DNA of 64,000 nucleotides, taken from contig OX438747.1 in NCBI GenBank assembly GCA_949316235.1, positions 26,602,618 through 26,666,617 on the forward strand. Direction: 5' to 3'. Origin of the DNA: Oegoconia quadripuncta (taxonomy: Eukaryota > Arthropoda > Insecta > Lepidoptera > Autostichidae). The translations under genes were made by a program, and so were the position numbers. The notes beneath the pieces were generated by a model. It did no database searches, was not told where the DNA came from, and saw only the letters and a list, made by a program, of their open reading frames with translations. Of the stretch, positions 54,971 through 64,000 are shown in pieces; the first letter of the stretch is position 1; each line of letters begins with the position of its first letter.

Positions 54971-55485
54971 AGATAAAGATAAAGATAAAGATAGCCTTTA
55001 TTTCTGGCAGAGTTACACTTTTTTACATATTGGCATGCACAATTACTTTTGCTTATTTTTATTATTATTATTTTCACATTAAATTATTATTATTACATAT
55101 TAAATTGTTATTATTTCAAATTAAAAAATTTTTTACTTATATCAATCGAATTCATACAAATTAATTTCCGCAAATTACATTTCTATAAGTACAATTATTG
55201 TTATTATTAAATTTAATTGATTGAAAATCTTTAAATTTAGCAGCTCCATATTTCGTCTCCATCAGTAACCCCAGCAGTTTGTCTTCCGACATAGGCCTCC
55301 TCTAAGACTTTCCACTCCTTTCTGTCTTGTGCCTTCCTCGTCCAACATGCTCCTGCGACCCTTTTAATATCGTCCACCCACCTTCGCATCTGTCTCCCTC
55401 TTCTTCTCTTGTCCTCTCTAGGGTACCAGTATGTGACTTTTTGTGACCATTTATATGGTCACATAAATAAATGGTCAAAATAAAT
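54971..55485 (-). mobile_element. RTE LINE 3' fragment, TSD GATATTCTATTA
   Basis: GATATTCTATTA flanks it at 54959-54970 and 55486-55497. It encodes Q-K-V-T-Y-W-Y-P-R-E, D-K-R-R-R-G-R-Q and W-K-V-L-E-E-A-Y-V-G-R on the minus strand. Its 3' end is an AAAGAT-type repeat at low coordinates. Confidence 0.85.
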
Positions 55486-56419
55486 GATATTCTATTAGGT
55501 ACTAGTAATCCCAAGCGCTCCAGAAGCTGGGGGCAGTCAATGAAGTTGTGTAAGATATTGTACAGAAATACAGCATCTGCAACTAGACGCCTGGACTCCA
55601 AAGGGAGTAATTTGTGATACAGAAGCGCTTCGGAATGTTCAATCGAAGGAACTCGCTCACGTCGCCCCAATAAAGTTACGAACCTTCTCTGAATACCTTC
55701 GAGTTTATTCTTGTAGGTTATATAATGCGGGGACCACACCTGGGATGCAAATTCTAAGATCGGGGGGCACGGCAGTGCCCCCGCCAAGTCGAGCGCGAAG
55801 CAAACACTGCCGTACCATCCTTTACTGGAACCATTTCGCCGCATTTTCAGGCCCCTATTTTAGAACCTCTGGATAAGACTAGAACGCAGAAATTTTCGTC
55901 ATCCAGTAAGCTATAATCACATACTTAAAATCCAAAATTTCAAGTCTGTAGGTCATTTAGTTCCGAAGTTAAGCGAAAGCAAAGTTTCGCATTTATGACA
56001 CTCACTCACTCATGATCATCAAAATAGAACTAGTACTTCCCATAAACTCAGAGAGCTGAAATTTGGTACAGAGTTATGGTTTAATGGCCACATAAAGGGA
56101 AAACTATAAAAACTAGGATAATCGAAGATCTGGAGTACCTGGTGACCCTGATTAGGAAACACAAGAGCCCAACCAAACTATTAGAGATCGACATATACCG
56201 CCTTTACAAAAAATATTCAACTTGGTGGGCCGCTTCATTTGATGTCAAAAATCGAAGGTCTGAAGTATCTGATGAAGAACCCTCAGCTGGTCTCAGCTGT
56301 ATTAGAGATATGGTAATGCCCCCTTCTACTATTGGTACATAGAAAAATCGACTGTCATTGCAAAAATCCAGCGTAGTGGGACACATCTTCTAATTTAATC
56401 TAGCCATTCAATCTCTTTC

Positions 56420-56716
56420 TTGGTGTATGGTAGAACTGACTCAACTTGCAGTATCAGATCTGCTATAGTTGCATACGTTGCTGAACATTGGGACGAAATG
56501 CAAGTGTACACGTGTGATGCTGATGGTGACGTATACATGAGCGCGCAATCCTACACGAGCGATATGATGAAACCCACTACTTGCGGCTCAGCTTCTGAGC
56601 TTATGGCTGCTGGAAAAATCTATCCCTTCACTTTTGAAGTGTATGTGAACGGTGTACTAGGAGGTTCCTTTGGCGATGCTGGCCAAAAAAAGTGTTTACG
56701 TTTTAAGAAAATCTAA
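56420..56716 (+). pseudogene. OTU-like cysteine protease fragment
   Basis: 98 codons with S-I-R-S-A-I-V-A-Y-V-A-E-H-W-D-E, later Y-T-S-D-M-M-K-P-T-T-C-G, E-L-M-A-A and Y-P-F-T-F-E-V-Y. This spacing matches the middle of OTU proteases, which are encoded by some Helitron-like elements. The catalytic D-G-N-C block upstream is missing, so it is inactive. Recognition by eye. Confidence 0.55.
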
Positions 56717-56760
56717 AGTCAAAATCAATATGCCCACGTTTCTGCAAAAAGAAGTGAAAT

Positions 56761-57384
56761 CCCACCAAAAACATTCTGTAAAAAACTAGCCAAGTCTCGA
56801 TGGAGCTGCTTGATTATCTCTAAAAAGTAATGAAATCTATACAAAGTCGTGCCAAGTCTAAGGTTCCTTACTGCGATTTCTTTATTATTATAATTAATGT
56901 TGTGTGACTTGGCCGTTGAAGGGTACACAGGGGTACAAAACCAGGTGCTCCATGACACCATTGCACCAATCTGTCGCCAGAACCGCTACGCATTGACGAT
57001 GGAAAATTGCCACTTGGAAAACGTTGATTCAATAACCAGTCAATTGTAGGCTTGATAAAGCCACTAACGTATAAAGAATGTTATGTAAACGCCACACAGA
57101 TTATTCGCTAATAGTTTGCCGTTGAACATTCTTAATAACATAATTAATAACATTAATAGCGGTTCTGGCGACAGATTGGTGCAATGGTGTCATGGCGCAC
57201 CTGGTTTTGTACCCCTGTGTACCCTTCAACGGCCAAGTCACACAACATTAACTATAATAATAAAGAAATCGCAGTAAGGAACCTTAGACTTGGCACGACT
57301 TTGTATAGATTTCATTACTTTTTAGAGATAATCAAGCAGCTCCATCGAGACTTGGCTAGTTTTTTACAGAATGTTTTTGGTGGG
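56761..57384. repeat. Long hairpin: 227-bp inverted arms
   Basis: Arms 56761-56987 and 57158-57384 are almost exact reverse complements, starting CCCACCAAAAACATTCTG, with a 170-bp spacer. AT flanks both sides. Open frames in the arms mirror each other and are not genes. Confidence 0.88.
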
Positions 57385-57882
57385 ATACTTCTTACATATG
57401 CAAAATAAAGGATCAACAATGAAGACTTAAACTTGAAAGGCTTAGTTATCCTAATTAAGAAACCCAACATTCTGTAAGAGTTCCCTATTATATGATCGTA
57501 ATGATTAGTGAATGAAAGTTTGCTATCCATTATTAACCCAAAGTCTCGAATGCACGATACCCTTTTTAGAGACTGTCTACGCCAAGAACGACACTCAGCG
57601 AACGCACTCGCGGTTCACGCGCGTACCTCTCCTGCGCCGCCTGGCGGCCATCTTAGATACACAATTTATAATGTTAGAACGCACACGCTGCTAGTTTGAT
57701 TTTGTAATAAAAGCTTAAAAGTAAACAATAAACAATAGTTTTATATTAATTCGTGTAATTATTGAAGAAATAATCCACATTAACAAGAATTCTCAACAGA
57801 GACAAATTGTTTAATTTATAGTCAATATAATATAATGATGATGTTGATGAATCAACTTAAATGATTTATTATTCTATTTCAG

Positions 57883-59180
57883 GTACCCCTTTACATTGGA
57901 AATCTGAGTTTGTTGCGCCGATCGAAAGCGTGCATCAAGTGGAACTTAAATTAGAAAATACTGAAAGTGAAGTACAAAAAAATACACCAGTAGCAGATAT
58001 CTCCACCGCAGTCGTGGAGATATCGTTTCCTTCTGTTGAAGATCTAAAAATTAAAAAATATTCAGAAACCGAGGCCTCAGTCGATACTAGAAATGATAGG
58101 AAATTGAAACGAAGAACATATTTGTGTTGCGATCAACGCACATATAGATGTACAATTTGTGATTATAAATGTAATTATGAATCGCGTTTGAGAAAACACC
58201 TGATGGCCGATGATACTGGTGAGAAATCGTATAGCTGTACAATTTGTGATTATAAATGTAATCTGAAAAGTAGGATGAAACAACACTTGTTGACCCATAC
58301 TGGTGAGAATCCACATAGCTGTACGTATTGTGATTGTAAATTTAGTGAGAAAGTTACACTGAGACGACATATGTTGACCCATATTGATAAGAAACTGTAT
58401 AGCTGTGCACTTTGTGACTATAAATGCATTCAAGAAGGTAATTTGAAACAACACGTGATGACCCATACTGGTGAGAAACCGCATAGCTGTACATATTGTG
58501 ATTATAAATGTAGTGTGAAAAGTAGTTTAAGAAATCACTTGTTGACGCATACTGGTGAAAAACCGTATAGCTGTACATATTGTGATTATAAATGTAGTGT
58601 GAAAGAAAGTTTACGAAAACACCTGTTGACGCATACTGGTGAGAAACCTCATAGCTGTACATATTGTGATTATAAATGTAGTGTGAGAAGTAGTTTAACA
58701 AAACACCTGTTGATGCATACTGGCGAAAAACCGTATAGCTGTACATATTGTGATTATAAATGTAGTGTGAAAGAAAGTTTACGAAAACACCTGTTGACGC
58801 ATACTGGTGAGAAACCTCATAGCTGTACATATTGTGATTATAAATGTAGTGTGAGAAGTAGTTTAACAAAACACTTGTTGATGCATACTGGTGAAAAACC
58901 ACATAGCTGTACATATTGTGATTATAAATGTAGTTTGAAGAGTAGTTTAAAAAATCACCTGTTGAGGCATACTGGCGAGAAACCATATAGCTGTAGATAT
59001 TGTAATTATAAATGTAGTGTGTTACATTCATTGAAACGACACCTGTTGACCCATACTGGTGAGAAACCGCATAGCTGTACAGTTTGTAATTATAAATGTA
59101 GTGTTAAAACAAATTTAATCAGACATACTTTAAAAGTTCACAATCTTGCGTCACGAAGACAGTCGCTTTCGGATAGCTAG
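57883..59180 (+). CDS. Zinc-finger gene C, exon 3 (about 12 C2H2 fingers)
   Basis: The acceptor TTCTATTTCAG precedes GT, completing a Gly codon with exon 2; 431 codons follow. The linker parallels genes A and B (V-H-Q-V-E-L-K-L-E, later S-F-P-S-V-E). The first finger is degenerate (second His lost). Eleven good fingers follow, mostly [12 protein letters not shown] types with L-x2-H-L-L-T-H and T-G-E-K-P linkers. Fingers 6-7 are repeated as 8-9 at a 168-bp spacing. The conserved Phe of the classic finger is Cys here. The C terminus reads H-N-L-A-S-R-R-Q-S-L-S-D-S. This is the only copy of the three with an undamaged array; it is likely a nuclear DNA-binding factor with unknown targets. Confidence 0.88.
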
Positions 59181-59345
59181 CTGGTGCTAATGCCGCCTTC
59201 AAAGCTGAAAGTTGCTTCTATCACAACAAAAGTTAACACGACTCGGTCGAAAATGGTCAGTAAAAATCAGTTTTCTCCTAAAAATGGTCAGTAAAGTCAG
59301 TATTTTAGCTTCCTAAGTTTTCCTTTCGCTACAGATTTTCTTTTA

Positions 59346-59351
59346 AATAAA
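59346..59351 (+). terminator. Candidate polyadenylation signal of gene C
   Basis: AATAAA 166 bp after the stop codon, followed by a GT-rich stretch (GTGTTGACAG). Position fits; no transcript evidence. Confidence 0.4.
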
Positions 59352-59578
59352 GTGTTGACAGTTATGAACTGTCGTCTCAGTGATGTGATGAATTAACTGA
59401 GGCCATTTGTTCAGGGGGTTCTCATATCAATTGCTTGTAACACTAGAATTAAAATACAGTTTTTATTATATAAAAAAATAGCATGTCTGTCTGCTTCTAT
59501 GAATTATTTAATTAAGACTTGATTTCTTGTTACTTATTTTTGTCTGTGCAATCTGATTCGACCGTTGAACTACACTAA

Positions 59579-59968
59579 GGCCCGTATTACAATACAGAAT
59601 ATTACTCAAGCAGAGATCTCCGCTTGAGGACAGTTAAAAAGGGACAGCTTTATGTAACTTGTATAACTAATCTCTTTCTAACTATGCTCAAGCGGAGATT
59701 TCTGCTTGAGTAACATTCTGACCTGTATTACCCGCATTTCAGAGTTTTGGTCAAGCGTAAATCTGCGCTTTTCTAACTATGCTCAAGCGGAGATCTCTGC
59801 TTGAGTAACATTCTGTATTACCCGCATTTCAGAGTTTTGCTCAAGCGTAAACCTGCGCTTGAGTATAGTTAGGATGCCGCTATACAAGTTACGTAAATAT
59901 AATCCTCAAGATAGTTAAAAAGTAACTACCCTCAAGCGGAGATCTCGGAGATTCTGTAATAAAGGCCT
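59579..59968. repeat. MITE variant with GGCCCGTATTACAATACAGA ends
   Basis: Left end GGCCCGTATTACAATACAGA and right end ATTCTGTAATAAAGGCCT are inverted. Internal words GCTCAAGCGGAGATCTCTGC recur in both orientations. Confidence 0.65.
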
Positions 59969-59985
59969 ATAAATATGGAAATTAA

Positions 59986-60729
59986 GGCCCGTATTAATAA
60001 ACCAATCTTGAGGTCTACTCAGTTGAATCACTTCTCAAATATGCGCCTCAGCGGCGAATGAATGATAGTCTTGAGTTCCGTTTATTAATACGTGAAACTC
60101 TCAAGTGAGTATTGCTTGAGTAAGCACGTACTTTTCAGGTCTGAACCTCGGTTTATTAATCAACACGTTTACTTGAGACCGGTCACAAAACTGTTCTCAA
60201 TCTTGTGAATGGTTTATTAATACTAACTACTATTATTACTAGGCCACTAAGATACCCTTTAATCTGCGGCGGAAACCCTATGAGGAAAGACTGAAGATTC
60301 TGAATCTTACAACCCTTGAAGAGCGCCGCTTGCGAGGTGACCTCATCGAGACATTCAAAATTCTCACCTATAAATACAACCTGCCTCACTTGCACGACAT
60401 ATTCAGGATGAAAGACATACGACCGTTACGAGGACACGCTCTGCGAATAAGCCGCACTCACGCTGACATCAATGTCGCCCATCACTTTCTGAGCAACCGT
60501 GTTGTTCAGGCCTGGAATAAGCTGCCGGAAGAGGTTGTCTCCGCCCAATCGGTGAATTCGTTCAAGAATAGATTGGATAAATTTTTTAAAAAAAACTAGT
60601 AATGACTTAAATATTGACTGAATACATAATGATCAATGTGAACTCTTCCAACACTGTGACATAGACATACCAGCAGTAATGCTGCTCGTCTATAATAATA
60701 TAATAATAATAATAATAATAATACGGGCC
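59986..60729 (-). repeat. MITE GGCCCGTATTAATAAACC, interrupted by a CR1-like LINE
   Basis: Left part 59986-60223, right stub TAATACGGGCC at 60719-60729. TAATAC is duplicated around the insertion (60218-60223 and 60719-60724). Confidence 0.72.
60224..60718 (+). mobile_element. CR1/L2-type LINE 3' fragment
   Basis: It encodes A-T-K-I-P-F-N-L-R-R, Y-E-E-R-L-K-I-L-N-L and E-R-R-L-R-G-D-L-I-E-T-F-K, then W-N-K-L-P-E-E-V-V (60243-60599), the usual CR1/L2 C terminus, and ends in an AAT microsatellite tail. Confidence 0.8.
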
Positions 60730-60769
60730 TAAGAAATTAAAGAATGCTTAAAGTACTTATAGATTTTCT

Positions 60770-61863
60770 TTGAAATATTTTTTTAGCTTTTGTAATATGT
60801 TATTGGTGTATATGTACACGTGTGACTGCCTAAATGTGGGCCAGCAATAAACGGACTTCGCTATGCAACAGTTGTTTCCTTTAATATTTCTAGGTTCTAG
60901 ATACCGTAAGGAAAAATATTAGGTAAGTGAAATAGAAGGTATTGGCATAGGTAGTTTAATTATCAATTCAGATTCCATATTCAGTACAACGTGTCGAGAC
61001 TTGCACTTACAATGTACTCGTAACATAAAATAAATGAATATCCTTAGACATACACACAGCGCCATCTAGTTTCACAGTAAGCAACTACAGGCTTGATTTC
61101 TGGATACCAGACGGTTGTTATATTTCCCTACAGCAGGATACCGTAAGACATCAATCTGTGGAAATGAGTAAACACTCTGGGATTAGTATTACCTCGTACT
61201 CGTCATCATTCTTCGAAGACCAAATGTTTCACGATTGCATCGTGTCCAGACCGGCGAGGATTGCCCTTAGCAGTGATACATTATTACTTCATTTACTATT
61301 AAATACCTATTGAACTAAAGTAACTCACTAAAAATTACAATTAAAGATGGCGCCAAGAACAACACAGTGTTGCCAATATTGAGTTGGCATTTCTTAATAT
61401 TATATGCAAATTATTTACAAAACAATCGCGACGATTTTCGAGGGCCTCTAGTTCTCCAGGGCATAAACACTACACAATAAGTCAGGTCCAAAGAGTATAG
61501 TAACTATTTACCGAGAAAGAGTGGCAACTCCGTGGTTAAATTTGCATGTATAGACAGTGCTGCTGCCAGCGATTGGTTGAGGAATTAAATCTATCTATAC
61601 ATACCTACGTACACTGATTATATAGGTAGAAACTGGGTTTAGAAATAGGTATTGTTGTATAAGAGGAAATTTTTATTTCTCATAACTAATTTCTTTAAAT
61701 TAGCTATGAAAAATAAGTATAACAAAAACAAACAACAAATTAACAAAAATCTGAACTTTTACAAAAACTTTCAAAAGGAAATCGACGTTGACTGAGAGCT
61801 CGACATGACATCACCCACCGGTAAGATGGCGGCTGCTGCCACAGAACACTAATAACGGTTAGT
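60770..61863. repeat. Gene C distal 3' flank, duplicated from or to gene A
   Basis: 60815-60910 and 61488-61863 match 31143-31245 and 31299-31612 plus 32500-32552. The segment 60911-61487 has no counterpart there. It includes the empty site of the P-type element at 61798-61805. Confidence 0.75.
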
Positions 61864-62059
61864 TGAAATTGAGAAATGTTTTGACGATGCTTAGATGGGT
61901 CGGTGTTCGGAGATTTGTTGGTTAACACGTGTTAGCGAAATTTATCTGCAAAATTCCGTCCGAATTACACTAAAAACTGTGTTGAGTCAATCCAATTTGT
62001 GTTGTGTTGTCCCTGGTAACTGGGTAAGTGTCTAACATAATTAAATAGGGCCTCCGACT

Positions 62060-63538
62060 ATGTCGGAGGCAGAGCCTCCTCCCAAACCGCCCGATCCTTC
62101 CCGGACCATCTTTGACTCCCAAGATGCATCCCTAGCGGAGATGCAGGACTTGACCCAGCTGAATCCTGAGCTCGGAACAACAGAGAAACGTAAAAAAAGA
62201 GTCGCTGAGTCTGAAATTCACTCCGAAAGCGCAAAAAAATCTAATGTTCCTCCTACCGCGTCTATTCAACACGTATACTCCCACCCTAGTCTTGAAGACC
62301 ATAAACGGTACTCGGATAATGACGACGGCCCCTTCCTTGTCCATGTGTTCAGAACAGAGCCCCACCCCAAAGCCGGCACAACAATCAACCCCATGCAGTT
62401 TGGACAATTCTTAGTTACAGCAGGCGTTAAGAAGATTACCCGACAGGGAATCAAAGCCGTAGGTCGCAACAGAATATCTGTAGAGTTTGAGTCCCATACG
62501 GACGCCAATAACTTTTTATCGAACCCTGTCTTGACCTCCAGCAAATTCGAAGCACTCATCCCCACCTTCAATGTCACTCGAATGGGCATAGTTCGCGGTG
62601 TCCCCGTTGAATGGTCTATGAAGGAATTTGTTGATGCTGTGGATTTACCAACAGGATGTGGTATCGTCTTGAAAGCTCGTCGGCTAAACCGAAAAGCTTA
62701 TCGGGATGATAGCTCAGTTGAATGGCTCCCAACCAGGACTGTGGTCTTAACTTTCAGCGGTCAGACCTTGCCATCTAGGATTTTCTGCTTCCACACTGCC
62801 CTCCCCATAGAGACATACCAACTGCCTACAATCCAGTGTAACAACTGCTGTAGGTTTGGCCATGTTCAAGACCAATGTAGATCAAAGCCCCGTTGCTACA
62901 AGTGTGCTCAACCCCACCTCGGAAGGAGTTGCTCAGTAACTCCCGACAAAGCCACGTGCCTGTACTGCTCTGGCAACCATTTTTCCACAGACAAGTCATG
63001 TCCAGAAAATTCCCGCCAAAAAGCGATAAAAACCACTATGTCTCAAGACAATGTCACTTATAATGAAGCAGCATCAAGGTACCCCCCAGTGCGCCGCCCA
63101 TATGCAGAAGTTGCCCGTGCTCTTTTTTCTCCACCTAGACCAGACGTCCATCTAACACCCTCGTTCTCTAGAACCCAACCTCCACCTATTACTGAGCCCT
63201 CCTCGTCTCCCATACATTCCTACAGAAAAACAGTCTCTACCCCAATTAGAACCCGTTCATCCCCATCCAATGGATATGACAGAGCTGCCCATCAAGCTAT
63301 TATCTCACAGCGTAATCTTCCTTCCCCCAACAATGGGGTAGTTATCCGCTCCCGGCAAGGTTCTGAACCTGTCAGCGATAATTTGATGGAATTAATGCTA
63401 TCAATGCTCATCAATATGTTAAAAAAATTTAATGATTGCTCCCCACCGTCCAACGTTGCTGCCCTTATTTCAGAACTTTTCCAAACAATTAATAATGGAT
63501 CAAGTCATTCAATGGAATTCACGGAGTCTTCGTCCTAA
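62060..63538 (+). CDS. LINE ORF1 with CCHC zinc knuckles
   Basis: 492 residues, intact. The N-terminal third is charged and proline-rich (M-S-E-A-E-P-P-P-K-P-P). A conserved central region follows with R-N-R-I-S-V-E-F. Zinc knuckles come next: C-N-N-C-C-R-F-G-H-V-Q-D-Q-C, C-Y-K-C-A-Q-P-H and C-L-Y-C-S-G-N-H. A serine- and proline-rich tail closes the protein. These gag-like ORF1 proteins package the element RNA. The ATG at 62060 follows the 5' untranslated region and is the first in frame. Confidence 0.88.
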   Translation: MSEAEPPPKPPDPSRTIFDSQDASLAEMQDLTQLNPELGTTEKRKKRVAESEIHSESAKKSNVPPTASIQHVYSHPSLEDHKRYSDNDDGPFLVHVFRTEPHPKAGTTINPMQFGQFLVTAGVKKITRQGIKAVGRNRISVEFESHTDANNFLSNPVLTSSKFEALIPTFNVTRMGIVRGVPVEWSMKEFVDAVDLPTGCGIVLKARRLNRKAYRDDSSVEWLPTRTVVLTFSGQTLPSRIFCFHTALPIETYQLPTIQCNNCCRFGHVQDQCRSKPRCYKCAQPHLGRSCSVTPDKATCLYCSGNHFSTDKSCPENSRQKAIKTTMSQDNVTYNEAASRYPPVRRPYAEVARALFSPPRPDVHLTPSFSRTQPPPITEPSSSPIHSYRKTVSTPIRTRSSPSNGYDRAAHQAIISQRNLPSPNNGVVIRSRQGSEPVSDNLMELMLSMLINMLKKFNDCSPPSNVAALISELFQTINNGSSHSMEFTESSS

Positions 63539-64000
63539 AAAACATGAAATCCTCCAACTAATTGACACCTATGCCCCCGTCGCCTTTGCCATTGCGGAGA
63601 CATGGCTATTGCCTGGCTCCAGATTTCGGGTGCCGGGCTATGCCTGTCTGCGGGATGACAGGGATGATGGATATGCTGGTGCTGCTATCTTAGTCAAATC
63701 TTCTATTACTTTCTCCCAGGTAAGTCTACCTCCTCTTCCCCCTTCTATTAATGCCGTTGCTGTTAAAATCTCTGATATTACTATACTGTCCATATATATC
63801 CCGGATCCCAATGCTGTTCTCATATCAGAAATTGAGGCCATCTTCTCTTGTATATCTGGTACCTTTCTTATTCTCGGGGACTTTAACTGCCATCACCTAG
63901 TGTGGGGTAGTGCAGACTATAATTCTCTTGGTTGTGACCTTGTTGACCTTCTGGACTCATTGAACATCTGTCTCCTTAATGACGGCTCCCCCACAAGAAG
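63495..64000 (+). CDS. LINE ORF2 endonuclease, N-terminal part (incomplete)
   Basis: The start ATG overlaps the end of ORF1 by 44 nt in a different frame. The frame is open to the window end. It shows Q-W-N-S-R-S-L-R-P-K-K, A-I-A-E-T-W-L, G-Y-A-G-A-A-I-L and the catalytic L-I-L-G-D-F-N-C-H-H, typical of Jockey/I-type APE endonucleases. Overlapping starts in such LINEs are usually reached by reinitiation or leaky scanning. Confidence 0.85.
   Translation, partial: MDQVIQWNSRSLRPKKHEILQLIDTYAPVAFAIAETWLLPGSRFRVPGYACLRDDRDDGYAGAAILVKSSITFSQVSLPPLPPSINAVAVKISDITILSIYIPDPNAVLISEIEAIFSCISGTFLILGDFNCHHLVWGSADYNSLGCDLVDLLDSLNICLLNDGSPTR

Larger units (their letters stand above)
55761..57386. mobile_element. 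Compound insertion with terminal hairpin, OTU fragment and 227-bp inverted repeat
   Basis: It interrupts the Jockey-like LINE in frame, so its outer limits are exact to a few bases. Its left edge is the stem-loop GGGGGCAC-GGCA-GTGCCCCC (55763-55782), like terminal hairpins of Helitron-like (Helentron) elements. GAT occurs at both borders. Whether it is one element or two adjacent insertions is unresolved. Confidence 0.55.
54760..57530 (-). mobile_element. Jockey-like LINE, reverse, interrupted twice
   Basis: Coding pieces complement(57530..57387), (55760..55498) and (54970..54760) read through as Y-V-R-S-I plus L-E-F-A-S-Q-V-W-S, and L-V-P-N-R-I-S plus A-R-R-Q-P-K once the two insertions (55761-57386 and 54971-55485) are removed. 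5'-truncated. Confidence 0.8.
61864..64000 (+). mobile_element. I-type LINE, probably full length, cut by the window end
   Basis: Sequence unrelated to the duplicated flank begins at about 61864 and leads after about 195 bp into ORF1 and then ORF2. Both frames are open as far as visible. The 3' part lies outside the window. Confidence 0.78.

Noticed and set aside
56725..57408. Two matching open frames of about 75 residues on opposite strands
   Set aside because: They are mirror images created by the 227-bp inverted repeat, not two related genes.
58354..59031. Long antisense open frame across the gene C finger array (and similar ones at 27002-28362 and 58077-58484)
   Set aside because: The 84-bp finger repeat keeps the opposite strand open by repetition. 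The products are periodic Tyr/Asn/His-rich peptides with no domain.

Overview
The window looks like insect nuclear DNA, most probably from a moth or butterfly. This is an inference from the AT-rich, intron-rich sequence, the tRNA-derived SINEs, the mix of LINE, mariner, hAT, Helitron and P-type elements, and the style of the multi-finger C2H2 genes. No species can be named from the sequence alone. Nothing prokaryotic is present: there are no operons, ribosome binding sites or CRISPR arrays.

The host genes are a tandem family of C2H2 zinc-finger genes, all on the plus strand, each with three coding exons and identical intron phases (0, then 1). Gene A has exons at 7419-7526, 11604-11688 and 26172-28207. 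Gene B has exons at 34247-34354, 41245-41335 and 43664-44142. Gene C has exons at 47076-47201, 52358-52445 and 57883-59180. Spliced lengths are 742, 225 and 503 codons. An orphan first exon of the same type lies at 10-123. Each first exon carries an acidic peptide with an I-K-x-E motif, each second exon a V-K-x-E motif, and each third exon an acidic linker followed by fingers. Gene A carries up to 17 fingers and has lost its end by a 10-bp deletion. Gene B has been cut to three fingers. Gene C looks intact with about 12.

Almost everything else is mobile DNA. 1-7250: I-type LINE pieces, one interrupted by a Daphne/CR1-like LINE with an intact 968-residue ORF2. Gene A intron 1: a small MITE and a mariner with one nonsense codon. 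Gene A intron 2: an RTE LINE with a 19-bp target duplication, then a nest in which LINE A holds both a Tc1-type long-TIR element and LINE B, and LINE B holds a 6.85-kb TA-flanked element carrying a five-exon SAM-type gene. 28.9-34.2 kb: a hAT MITE, a tandem MITE pair, a P-element derivative with a THAP exon, and a processed retrocopy. Gene B introns: a solo LTR and a complete Helitron with helicase remnants. Gene C introns: three-level LINE nests, SINEs, palindromic MITEs and an OTU-protease fragment. The right edge holds an apparently full-length I-type LINE cut by the window end.

Because genes A, B and C are segmental duplicates, one copy often preserves the empty site of an insertion seen in another. 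Many element boundaries and target duplications below are therefore read directly from paralogue comparison. The zinc-finger proteins are probably nuclear DNA-binding factors. Their lysine motifs suggest SUMO-dependent repression, but this is inference.
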